From: Stichopus chloronotus
Taxonomy: Eukaryota > Echinodermata > Holothuroidea > Aspidochirotida > Stichopodidae
Reading direction: 5' to 3'
Assembly: GCA_021234535.1 (NCBI GenBank)
Contig: CM037843.1
Coordinates: 22,227,911 to 22,291,910 of the forward strand
DNA: 64,000 bases
This document shows, piece by piece, positions 39,961 to 50,700 of this stretch; the stretch's first letter is position 1, and every line of letters starts with the position of its first letter. Made by a program: the position numbers and the translations under genes. Under the pieces are notes generated by a model that was not told where the DNA came from, made no database searches, and saw nothing but the letters and a program-made list of their open reading frames with translations.

Positions 39961-41057
39961 GTAAGCTTTGCTTTATCTTATCCGTCTGTCATTCCAGCCA
40001 AATAGTTTATTTAGCCTATTTTACAGGTTTACAATAGAAGAAGGAAACGAGTGATGCTCAGCAGGCAACGTTTGGAAACCCGCTTGCCTGTAGTATTAAA
40101 AGTCTAATGCATCACGGTTAGCCTAGGATGAAAAAAGCACTTTCCTTCATCATATTACCGTTTTCTACTATCATTTTATGGAGATTACGTTGTGTGGTAG
40201 CCATTTTGGTCAATCTTCCACTTCTCTCTTCCATTTGATACCAACGAAAAAAACCCATCTACGCCATAAAAAAAAGGATAAGGAAGTAGAGTATTCATTA
40301 CGACAGAACGGAAATTGATTTAATTTTTCGGCAAAACTCTTAGTCAAAGAAGAATGCTCTCTCAATTCATTTGGACCAATCACGATGCAACACCTGAATG
40401 ACGTAGCAATTACAACTATTCATAACTTACCCTTTGATTATAAGACATATAGCCAGGTCTTTAGTGCACTTTTGAAAACACGGAAATAATAACACATTCC
40501 GCTTCCAACCAATTATGAAATAATTTATCTTGTCCTTATGGTTTGCATGACTTATTAGGATATTAGTCAAGTTATGCAGTTTATGGACATTAAAGTAGTG
40601 TTTGTGAGGTGGGGTGTATCCATAGGCCTGCATTTGCTTTCGCATAGCAGCCATATCTGTACTCTGATTTACATCATTGTAGTCATTAATGAGTCTTTTC
40701 TTTTTTAATATTTGACTTAATTTCAGGCCAAAGTTCAGAATCAATTTTGTCCTACTTATTTTTTGCGTATTGGCTGTTCACTGCAGGAATATGGTTTTTG
40801 TTTTTCTTTTCTTCAATGTGAGTTCGACTTTTCAATGGCGTTACATATAATTATGTCGAACAATATTCCAAAGAATCTAGTGAAACTTCAAAGCCTTTAA
40901 CAATTCTGTAGTTGAATAAGAACGTCTCATGTTTCTCCTCTTACATGATCTCCACTTTCATATGTTTCTCATGTTGACAGTCTGCGTTAAGCTAATAAAT
41001 ACATTCATACAAATAAATACATTTTCTCTCAATTTTCGTATTTTCGTTTCGACGTAG
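39961..41057 (+). other. PEBP-like intron
   Basis: The intron runs from GTAAGC to the acceptor GACGTAG at 41057. No exon or mobile element was recognised. A 105-codon minus-strand frame at 40427-40744 has no motif. Confidence 0.5.
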
Positions 41058-41115
41058 GGATTACATATTTCAAATAAAGATGGTGACTTCAATGAAAGTG
41101 CTCAGACCGAGGTTG
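41058..41115 (+). CDS. PEBP-family short exon
   Basis: This 58-base exon lies between acceptor GACGTAG and donor GTAAGT. Its 19 codons read GLHISNKDGDFNESAQTEV with one base (G) left over. The first Gly completes the NIAG motif from the previous exon, and ISNKDG corresponds to the family's I-x-x-G loop. The leftover base plus GG from the next exon makes Gly before YALPSPHP. Phase agreement on both sides is the main support for so short an exon. Confidence 0.7.
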
Positions 41116-43719
41116 GTAAGTCACAACTTTACCCTCAGTGCAGTATTAAAACAAGACCCTCAGTGATTATTATTCTACCACTTCGTCCATCCTTTCGTCT
41201 GTACATGTTTTTTCCTTGAACATATAGAGAGACGGGACTTAAAAACAAAAACCTTTTGAATGAAAAGAGTATGACGTCTTTTCTATTTTTCTTGCCAAAC
41301 GTCCCGCTGTAACATCTTTTAACGTAGTAATAATTAGACTTTTACAAAAAGTACAGTCATAAATTACAAAAATAGCTGTTTTTCTTACACCAACAAATAT
41401 TCATGATTGAAGTCAGGGTAAAAATATAATTTCCGGGTTAAGAAAAAAAAAACAATGTCAAACGAAACAAAGTCACATTTTTTTTAACATCTCAATTATT
41501 TACTGCTTTGTTTATTTATTTGCTGATAATACCGAATACTACTTTGAAATGAAATATTTGCAAAATTATTTTGTTTTTAAAGATGAAAGCTTATTCTTAC
41601 TTAAAATCGTACAAGCAATCCAGTAAGTAATTTCATACTTAACAACTGATTTATGAAAACATGCATTTTCTGGGGTATATACAACGCTTAAGGTATGCTT
41701 TGCTAAAAATAAAATTCATGTCTATAGGGGGACTGACATGTTGAGCTAACGGAACTATGACAACCTTTATGTTCTTTATCAAAAGGCACAGGATTGAGAT
41801 CTCAGAGAAGTGAAAGATGAATAGTTGTTAGTTTAGGGGAAGCTACTACTCTTTGTAACGTTATTAATCAATTAAAGTACGTCACCAAAATACATTAACT
41901 ATTGCACGTGCCACAATGCATATCAATGCGTATCAAACGTATTGGCTGGTTTCCACACGGACAACTTGAACGACTGGGAGAGGTTGTGTCTGCAACAGAG
42001 AGATCCAAAAAGAGTCAATATGAAACAAACATTGTAAATGTGTGTAGGTTGTGATTTGATAGTACGAAAAAGAGAAAGATGGGGAGATCGTTTTTCTTTT
42101 GTTTTTTTTTCTCTGCTTCTCCGTGGGATAGTTGGAGAAAATTTGAGTTCTCAGACTTCGAAAGATCACTTGGCATTTTCCGGTTTTTCACCGGAAGGTT
42201 TCAACCGTCTTGGATGTATGTATTTGAAGTGGAATTATGCTTAGTCTTCTATCTGATGCCTACGTGAGAGGCGAAGATCAGAGATAATCAAACTAAATGT
42301 ATTGCGATAGCAATGTAGATGTAGAATCCGAATCTGACATTATAATTTTTTTATACATTATTACCTATGGTGATCTGGGAATATTACATCCCTCGTGGAT
42401 AGTAGAAACGAAACATCAGAGAAAATCAGATCATCGTCGGTTATCAAATTAGATGCAAAGATGAGGTCATTTATTTCATGCGCTCTAGCACACGATATTA
42501 TCCATTTTAGTGGTCGGGCTCTTTACTGTTGTTTGCAACGGCACCCATCATCTGTAGTCGGTCGGGTACCTGAGCACCCGAATGTGTAACTTTTCGTCAT
42601 GCTAAGGATCGGATTAGTTATGGAGTCAAAATACGATATTTTACTTTGCAAAAGATTGCACATTAATATATCACCATGTACCTTACGGACGGACATGACA
42701 ACGAAGTGACCTTAGTTGCATTCAAACTGAATTTTGGTACACGTGCAACAGATGTTCATGAAACGTTGGATTCGAATGGCAAGTTCAGGACCTGGTTTTA
42801 ACATGGTAGCCGATGCAAACACTAAACTTTTTACATTGAATGAAATCTAAATCTCTTGACCCTTCATGTCCTTCTGTACATAAGTTTTTTTTTACCCACT
42901 TACAAACAGAGGTTTGTCGGCATTAAGTACCTGTCACTTTGGCTAGGAGGGAAAATGGAAAATGGTGGCATCACCGTTACAGAAATCAAGGTCACGCCTG
43001 AAGGTCAAAAGTCGAGATTTCCCCAAATATGCTAAAACTAAGCACACCCCTCCCCCTTGGAAAAGTTTTGCTAAGATAGGGTGGGCTGGATGCAAAATGG
43101 TGCTACACTTAATGACAGATTTGAATTGAATATGTTTTCAGGAATTCCTCTTTCACTTTTCATCTTGCTGGTGGAATATTTTTTAAAATCATTCTGAGAA
43201 ATTCAGGTTTTTTCAGCTGGCACAGCCCTAGCACCAAGGCTACAACTCTTCCCAGGTCATAGTGATTTGTATTAAAGACTGATCTTGGGGGAACAAAGAG
43301 GAGGATTTGGAAAATGTTTGCTAACAGATGGTGGGCTGGATGTAAAATGGTGTAAGATTTGATGGTAGATTTGAATTGAATATTTCTTCAGGAATTCCTT
43401 TTTCAGCGATGGCTTTATTGTTCATCTTCCTTGGTGATTCTGGCATTCGAAAACCTTTCCAGATTATTTTTTCTTCTTTTTCTTTCACCTGGCACATCCT
43501 CCACATCCCAGCCTATACCCCTGTCCAGTTCATTTCATTTTTCATTTCAGAAAACTTTATTTGAACCATATCAGGCTTAACATAAACAATAACGTGAGAA
43601 GGTAACGTTATAATGAAATAGGAGATACAGTTCAGGAGGAAGCTACTCAAAGTTTGTGAGGAAGTAGAACCCCAGAAGTCAGTGGAAACAAGTGAATGAA
43701 CAAAAAAAAAAAAAAAAAA
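41116..43719 (+). other. PEBP-like intron, part before the transposon
   Basis: The interval contains overlapping short frames at 42038-42267 and 42395-42589 without family motifs. It also contains the two-unit direct repeat at 43055-43500. A long A-run at 43702-43719 directly precedes the transposon. Confidence 0.45.
43055..43500. repeat. Two-unit tandem duplication, spacing about 250 bases
   Basis: GGTGGGCTGGATGCAAAATG near 43080 recurs as GGTGGGCTGGATGTAAAATG near 43330. Each is followed by a related stretch through GATTTGAATTGAATAT and TTCAGGAATTCCT. The two units are diverged but colinear over about 150-200 bases. Confidence 0.7.
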
Positions 43720-45113
43720 GAGGGCAATCCACGGAGTTGCGTATCTCATCGCCAACATGCATTGATTTAAACACAGGGCATGCACACATGGATTTGTAAT
43801 AGTTTACTGCAATCACATCTCACAGTGACCTAGTTCGGGGAACTGGTTGTAAATGAGTGGCAAACATTCTTCAAGCATAAAATAGTGGTAAGCATCTCAA
43901 TACTGATATCTACTGTAAGGTAGCAAACTTAAGGTTATAGCCTCGTGCTACAAGCTCAAGTAACGATAACTAATGGCTCAAAAGTATCTGTGCATATTTT
44001 GCTACATAACACAGTTATAACATTGGGTTATTCCATGTAGGTTAGGCTTAGTGGTTAGAGTTAGGGGCAGGATATAAGAGCATCCCTCTATGGGTATTTG
44101 CACATAAGTCTCCTATTTACCTGTGCAGGACATGGTTCTGCTAAAATTATTGTTTGACTTAAAAATAATGTTCTCATAAAAGACATCCACAGGTCCCAGT
44201 TCTGCTAAAGATGTTTTGGCTAAAGTTAAAAAGGTGGTGTCTTATTGACCCAGATGCTGGCTCTAAGTTTGTTACCAAACAATCATACAATTTCACCAGT
44301 TTACTATAAGAGTAATATACTGCATCTTCATTATTGTGTTCATAGGAACGGCCTTGCAAAATTTTGGGTATAATGCTTAATTAGTTCTCAAGATTTGGTG
44401 GAAATCCAAATTTTAGGACAAAATTGGCTTTTTTTTTCTAAAAAAAAATCAGCAAATTTCACTCTCTTTAATACAAAAGTGATATACCTTGAATATTACA
44501 TTCTCAAGTATAAGTCCTTGCAAAATTTTGCATTAAATGCTCAAATACATCTCAAGATATGCTGAAAGTACCAATTTTGGGACAAAATTGGCTTTTTTTC
44601 CTCCAAAATCAGCAAATTTCACTGGATTTACCATTACAGTAGTATTATGTTGAACAATGTGTTTTCAGGTAAGTCCTAACAAAACTTTAAGTTAATTGGT
44701 CTAATAGTTCTCCAGATATGCTGGAAATACAAATTTTGGGGCAAAATTGGCTTTTTTTCCCCTAAAAGATCAGCAAATTTCACTCTCTTTACTACAAAAG
44801 TGGTATACCTTCAACTTTTTCATTCTAAGGTAAGTTTTTGCAAAATTTTACATTAAATGCTCAAATACTTCTCAAGATATGCTGGAAATAGCAATTTTGG
44901 GGCAAAATAGACTTGTTTTTTCTAAAAAATCAGCAAATTTGACTTAATTTGCCATAAAACTAATACCAGCATATCTTGAGAACTATAAAACCAATTAACT
45001 TAAAGTTTTGTAAGTACTTAGCAATGAACTATTACAAATTCCCATGTGCATGCTCTGTATTGAAATCAATGTGCACGTTGGCGATGAGATACGCAACTCC
45101 GTGGATTGCCCTC
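43720..45113. mobile_element. 1.39-kb inverted-repeat DNA transposon in the last PEBP-like intron
   Basis: The left end reads GAGGGCAATCCACGGAGTTG and then CGTATCTCATCGCCAACATG. The right end, in reverse complement, gives the same two strings with only small changes. The inverted termini extend about 95 bases (to about 43808 and from about 45020), ending near AATTTGTAATAGTT-type sequence. The body holds a TTAGGCTTAGTGGTTAGAG track, an AAAATTATTGTTTGACTTAA track and a tandem array at 44370-45000. Related copies are at 2530-6070 (reverse) and 58284-59795. No transposase frame is present, so it is non-autonomous. The target duplication is unclear because the left flank is an A-run. Confidence 0.85.
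44370..45000 (+). repeat. Tandem array inside the transposon, unit about 120-125 bases
   Basis: Four to five units repeat the phrases CAAAATTTTGCATTAAATGC, TCAAATACNTCTCAAGATAT, GCTGGAAATA, TTTTGGGGCAAAATTGGCTT and AATCAGCAAATTTCACT. They are the reverse complement of the array at 2880-3735. Confidence 0.8.
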
Positions 45114-45131
45114 TTGTTTTGCATTTTACAG

Positions 45132-45337
45132 GGTACGCGCTCCCGTCCCCTCATCCCGGATCTGGGCGTCACCGGTGCATGTTTTTCCTGTTTGAGCATG
45201 AAGAGAAAAAAAGACTTCCTGATACTGAGATGTACAGAAGTAATTTTGACCTGGCATGGTTTACAGAGATGTTCGCTCGTGATATGAAGTTAGTCTCATT
45301 CTCCATGTTTACTGTTGATGCCGGCGAAGAAAAATGA
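45132..45337 (+). CDS. PEBP-family terminal exon (GSGRHR, C-terminus)
   Basis: The exon starts after acceptor TTTTACAG and is entered in phase 1. It encodes YALPSPHPGSGRHRCMFFLF, then EHEEKKRLPDTEMYRSNFDL, then AWFTEMFARDMKLVSFSMFT and VDAGEEK, with stop TGA at 45335-45337. P-x-P-x-GSG-x-HR followed by a hydrophobic FLF strand is the second hallmark of PEBP and mL38-type domains. R-x-x-F-D-x-x-x-F, then the final SFSMFTVD strand, also fit. The protein ends soon after that strand, as in small PEBPs; vertebrate mL38 continues much further. The acceptor AG lies only about 18 bases after the transposon at 43720-45113. Confidence 0.85.
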
Positions 45338-45806
45338 TTTTATCTTTCAATAAGGACTAGCCATTCACTCCAAATTAGAACAAACTGAATTGTACTGTTC
45401 TCTTTTCTTTTTGGTTGAATATTGAAATATCGTAGTGGGCTTTCTGTTGGTATGTTGGGTGAATGGTATAGTGTCTGTATTTACAAACCTCCGATATATC
45501 TATCACAGAACAGTAGAAAAACATGAATGACCTCTGGCTGGGGAAAAGCTCGGCAATTGATGTGTTCTATCAAATTGGTGTGGGCCTACGTGTGTTTCTC
45601 TGATAATGACATAAAGGGTATATGCAGTTGTCAATCTTTTGACATCTTTGTGTTCGTTTCCTTGTCTGTACGTTACTGCAGTAATTTTATAAATAAGGTT
45701 AAGTTTATTAGATACCAATCAGCAGACTAAAACCGATTAGACTGGACTTCTGTTGTGTCTAACCGTTGGTGATAATCTTTGAACAATGCTTTCGTTCAAC
45801 GTAGAA

Positions 45807-45812
45807 AATAAA
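45807..45812 (+). other. Candidate polyadenylation signal for the PEBP-like gene
   Basis: AATAAA occurs about 470 bases after the stop codon and 18 bases before the transposon at 45830. It is the first canonical hexamer seen on the + strand after the stop. Use is unproven. Confidence 0.35.
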
Positions 45813-45829
45813 CTGCGGAAATATCAGTG

Positions 45830-46973
45830 CAGGGAGATGTCATTAGAAGGAGATACAACGCTATGAAGTCATGTGTACAGCCGCCAACTTTATCAGTAAT
45901 CTATCTTTTGTATCGTACTTGAGATTTCTATGTATGACTTAGGGTTGATTAGAAGATAAACGCAATATGGTATCTGTCGTCTGCTACAGTTAGGGCATGA
46001 GTAAAGAGATTTCTGTACTGCAATAGCATTGCCAGTCGTCAAGAGAAAAATAATTTTTTTCTGCCTAGATGCCGCTCGGGGTCGCGTATGGTAGTAGGCC
46101 TACAACATCTAGGTTGTATGTCAGAACACGACAGGTAATCTATGTGTCAGGAAACTTCACATCTTGTTGACAATACATTAGACTCCTCAGCCTCTTCAGT
46201 TCATTTGCACCCGATAACTTGTTACGAACAGGGACAAATGTATTCATTTATGTCAATTAAACAGTCGTTTCAAGTTTTGTGCCACCTTCTCTGAAACTGT
46301 TGGCGGCTAAGGTAGCATACCCCTATTAATTTCCCCATTGACTTCTACACTAAATCGCAAAAGTAATGTTGTCTCTGAATTCTTGTAGAAGTTTTCAACA
46401 GATATAAGCCCCAACTCTTTAGAAAGCTGACACATTGGCCATTCGTGGCTTTTTCAATTTTCCGTACCTTAGGTGGTTGGATTTTCTGCTAGAGGCCGTC
46501 CGAGTTACCATACCTTGTCACTGGGGCAGGTCACACATCGCCTCCAATGATACTGCTCCGATAGCTAAAAGTCCATAACTTTTCCACAATTGCTTCAATT
46601 GTCACAGTTTGCACACCTTGTGTACCTCAACTCGCCTACTTCAATATTCAATCCACAAAAGGACCCATCTCAAAGGATAAAATACCAAAAAATTTGTCCA
46701 AATGTCACTGATAGGGACTTTCTATTTATGGTATGCTACCTTAAACACCTGGCCTCAAAGCATTGTTCTGATTAACCTAATTGTCTAAGGATTAATTGAC
46801 TTAAATGACGTTGCTAGGTAAATGATATTAAACTGGAATTGCCCAATAAAGGAATGGCATATCTTTGAGCCAACTTAAGCAGTTTATCTTCACTAGATTT
46901 GGTGGATCTTAAAGTACTAGCGGTAATTTATTTATTTTTTTCTGTCCAATCTCCTTCTAATGTCACCTCCCTG
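45830..46973. mobile_element. Second CAGGGAG-ended transposon, with a nested insertion
   Basis: The left end is CAGGGAGATGTCATTAGAAG. The right end in reverse complement is CAGGGAGGTGACATTAGAAG. Both are followed by GAGAT. The flanks are ATCAGTG at 45823-45829 and ATCAGTG at 46974-46980, a perfect 7-base target duplication. Taking away the nested element at 46310-46741 and its duplicated TA leaves about 710 bases, against 716 for the copy at 13478-14193. The two bodies align through ATTGCCAGTCGTCA, TTTCAATTAAACAGTCGTTT-like and ATCTTAAAGTA words. No coding capacity. Confidence 0.9.
46310..46741. mobile_element. 432-base nested MITE with TA target duplication
   Basis: The element starts AGGTAGCATACC and ends GGTATGCTACCT, an exact 12-base inverted terminus, flanked by TA on both sides (46308-46309 and 46742-46743). 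The related copy of the host element has no such insert at the matching place (near 13970, between GATTGGCAGT and ACAAACCTAC). TA duplications are usual for the Tc1/mariner group, which is suggestive only. Confidence 0.85.
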
Positions 46974-46980
46974 ATCAGTG

Positions 46981-48930
46981 GTACAGAAATCAACAGTATA
47001 ACTATTATTATTCCGTCTCTTATGAGTATCATCATGAAGGGAGTTACTAGCTGACGTTTTAGTCCTCTCAAATATACGCTTAAAAGAAAGTAACTGAAGA
47101 AACATTCACTGAAGAAGATGTTCACAAGATACCGGTGACCACAGTTGAAAGAACGTGGAAGAAGACGTTTCCTGCCAATTGCAAAACGTACCCCTCTGGA
47201 AAATGGAGTGTGCCCTGTGTATGGTTGCTCAGGAATGAATTCGATGAATTCATTGAATTCGCCTTTTCCTGATAGTACATTTGGCAACTTTTCGATAACT
47301 CTCTTCACCTAAGCAAAAGGTCAACAAGTAAGCCTTTTTTTACAAAATCTTCGGTTGCCCCTATGTGACCATTCTAGGATGGGGCCTTGTGTCTTACTAT
47401 TTTGCTAGGTTGCAGGGACTTCAGTGCACAAGAAATCCGTCAAATACTTTTAGTTTTTTATGTTTATTGTAGTGTAATGGGGGGTATCAAGGTATCAATT
47501 TTATTTTCAAAGAGGCAGAGCATTTGTCCCAGACGATCATGTCCCCATGCCACACTGTGCGTCAAATTTGATGAGGTCCCGTTCGAGAGTCCACACCTAG
47601 GACCTGGCCCATTTTATCACTAGCACACAACACAATTTAAGAATGTGCATCCATCACCGAGTCATATCGCGTGAAAAAGACCTGAACTGAGTTATGCGAA
47701 TTGTTTCTCGGACATTCTTCCAGCAGCATTGTAGGTGAAATTTAAAGCACAGATGAAAATCAAGATGAGTGTGGAGGAAGTTTAAAAAAGAAGGAAAAGA
47801 ATAGGAATAAAATAGAAAAAGAATAAAGAAAATTAAATTTGAAACGGTAACTATTCATCCAAATAGCCTTCAAGATTTGAAGGAGGCTGTATCTGTTGCT
47901 CCACTAGTTCTAACTCATAATGAAGGTCTAAAAATGGAAATTATTTAAAGTGCCGGGATCATGCCTAGCGGTAAATATGATTGAATGAAAATGCTTGATA
48001 AGATATATACCCTGTTTGCAAAGGAGATATCAAAAGCCCCCAACCAGGCACTCAAACACATGGCCTCAATCGGCACTTTGCGGGTATTATCTTTTCACAA
48101 AGACTGTTGACAACTTCAAAAGTGTGCAAGTGACAAGTTAAATTGAATGAATAAACATATGAAACATCTGTAAGGTGAAAAACATGAAAGAAGACCACAC
48201 TGATGTTCTGAGAAATATATTCACAGAAAAATCAGAAATTGTCTTTTTTCAACGCTAAATCTTAAAGATTTCTCTCCGAACAGTGTTGAAATGGTATCAA
48301 GGCAAGCAATTAAAAAGACATTCCCATCATGCTTTGCGAACCACCATTTTTAGCCCCTATCTGGCAGACGATGCGAGTGAAACACAGCTATAAACTACTA
48401 TCATGAACTTAGAAATTAGAAAACTGTATGATCACAGCTGTTAGTTAGCAGTCCCAAACCTAAATACTGAAACTATTGATCCTGAAAGGTTGTTCTGGGG
48501 GTACTGATAATTCTGAAAGTTACATGCAAGTTTAACTACCCGTTTTTTTTTTTTTTTTTTGTGATTTTTTTTTTTGTGATTTTTTTACAGATTTACTAAA
48601 AGTACTGATGAGGACAATATTTGAACTTAAGAGTTTTAATGGTTGAAGTTGCAAACAGTAAATAGTGAAAAAGAAAGCAGCGAGCTGAAATTTTGACTCG
48701 AGCCTGACACTATAAATTCGAGTCAAGTTAATCCGGTCGCTGACTCAAGTCATTGATGTTATGACTCGAGTCAGAGTCAATTTGTCAAAAAAAGGTCGCC
48801 CGAGTCATTACAACTGTGCAAATACAGGATACAACGATCACTCATATAACTGTAGCAAAACTCTTGCATGGAAAGAAACAGTTAATGAATCAGACTCCGA
48901 ACTTTCCTGTCTGTATATCAAGATATAAGA
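46981..48930. other. Non-coding stretch, no firm gene
   Basis: A minus-strand open frame covers 46928-47308 and is considered among the rejected items. T-runs lie at 48543-48560 and 48567-48587. Nothing else was recognised. Confidence 0.35.
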
Positions 48931-50700
48931 AGGCCCCGAAGTTCAACACCTATGTGGTCTAGGAAAACGAGAGAAAGGGTAACGCCATTTCTCTAAATCT
49001 ACTCACATGAAAGCAAAGCTACAGCTTTTATAAGATTTGCTTTTGGGGTTGCACTTTTCTATACTTTAAAAACGACGGGAATGTTTGAAACTAACACGGT
49101 GTTTGAAGAAGTTGCCATGAATTTCACTTATTCTGGCAACAAGTGTAGTGCCGCATTCGACTAGAACGGCTCAGCTGCTAAAGGTATGCCAAGCTTGTTT
49201 GAAAGAGAATAAAAGTGAGTCTGGCTTGACGTGAATTAATGTATTGTTCCATTTGATAGTGCTACTTAGGTACGGAAAGAAAGAATAACACAGATGAGAT
49301 GAAGAGACGCCGGTGGTTCAAGATTTTAAAGAGAGGAATTCATTCGGCTCGGTAAAGATTTTGTTTTTTTGTTTGTTGGCAATATTTGTTAACACATATT
49401 TTCTACGGACAAAATGTTCAAGGAGGATTCTCCAGCGTTTAATTGTTCCATGGTAAACTATTGTCGGTATTCAAGATTTCAATTCGTGCACTGTCCTAGA
49501 TAAAAATGAAATGTACAGAATATGCAAGGTTAGTGTTGCAATCATGCATTTGCCCGTCTAGTGAAACATTCTATTAAGTCGTGCCTAGACCTTCTATGCT
49601 GTGTATGTACTGCGGCTATTATGCTTGTTATTGCAAGCTAAGATCCTGCAAATTAACGAAGCTTTCAAGTGCAATACCTTGCACGTTCACTGCGGGGATT
49701 GACTTTTCTTCGAGACTAAACAAAATGTCCTAAAGGTAAACCTCTTATAAGTTTAACCGGCAATGGTAGTCTTCCTTGAGAGAGCGTTGAGTTGGTAACA
49801 CGAAAATCTAGCACGAAATAGTAAGCAAAAATATTAGACTCTAAGCAGATCAAATTTAGTGGTCATATTTTAGATCTGATTGAAACTATTCTAACAAATT
49901 TGGTGGTTTCTGCGGTATACAATGATCCCCTTAAAATGGAGCAGAACATAGCCAGCAACGGAGTTAAGAAATGGTCGCTGAATCAGACATTAGACGTTGC
50001 GGGCCGTATCAACGTTGGCTGTAAAAAGGCGGGAAGTTCAACACTTATCTTCTTATCTAGGGAAACGAGAGAAATTTTGTTCACGCCATTGCTGCAAATC
50101 TTCTCTCAGGAGAGCAAAGCTATGTTCTTTATAAGAGCCTGAGGAAAGGTTGCTTATGGGGGGAACCTACTTCCATATTTTTAAGACGGTGGTGATTCTT
50201 GAAACCGAAACGACGTTTGCAGCAGTTTAATTTTTTTTTTTAATTTTTTCTCTCAACTAGTGTAATGCTGGTAAAGCTGGTAAATTAGGCATGTCAAGCT
50301 TGTGAGCCTCCCTTCAAGAGAATTAACGTATATAGTTCCATTTATTACACTACTTTGTGGAGGAAGTTTCTAAGAGAGAATTACAGGAATGAAGAGAGAT
50401 CACTGGTTCAAGTGAGTATTTTAAACAGAGTAAGTCAATAGATCGATACTTTCGAACTGAGGAAGGAAACGCATTTTTGGCTCAAACACCATTCTTCTTG
50501 ATTTTTCTGGCAAGGCGAAACGAGATTGTCAACTTGAAGGAATACTGATTACATACTCTGTGATGTCCGAGCAATTTGTGACTGAGATGAATAAAGAGAA
50601 CCATCTGAAATAGAGACATGGCCTACACGTTGAAATATTTTATGAACAAAATATTCAACCAGGAATCTCCAGTACTGAAGTAAGTTCTTAATTTCAGTCT
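48931..50700. repeat. Old tandem duplication, unit about 1.1 kb
   Basis: About 48935-49450 and about 50030-50690 share a colinear series of words. They are GAAGTTCAACACCTAT / GAAGTTCAACACTTAT, AACGAGAGAAA, ATGCCAAGCTTGTTTGA / ATGTCAAGCTTGTGAG, AGTGCTACTT / CACTACTTTG, GATGAAGAGA / AATGAAGAGA, and GGTTCAAGATTTTAAA / GGTTCAAGTGAGTATT. The units are heavily diverged. A frame of 80 codons at 49900-50142 spans unit and spacer and is not conserved. Confidence 0.6.

Noticed and set aside
46928..47308. Minus-strand open frame of 126 codons preceded by an acceptor-like TTTTGCTTAG, with an E-QPYTGHTPFSRG stretch
   Set aside because: No family was recognised, its 3' end runs into the right terminus of the CAGGGAG transposon, and no partner exons were found. 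It could be an exon, but the evidence is too thin.
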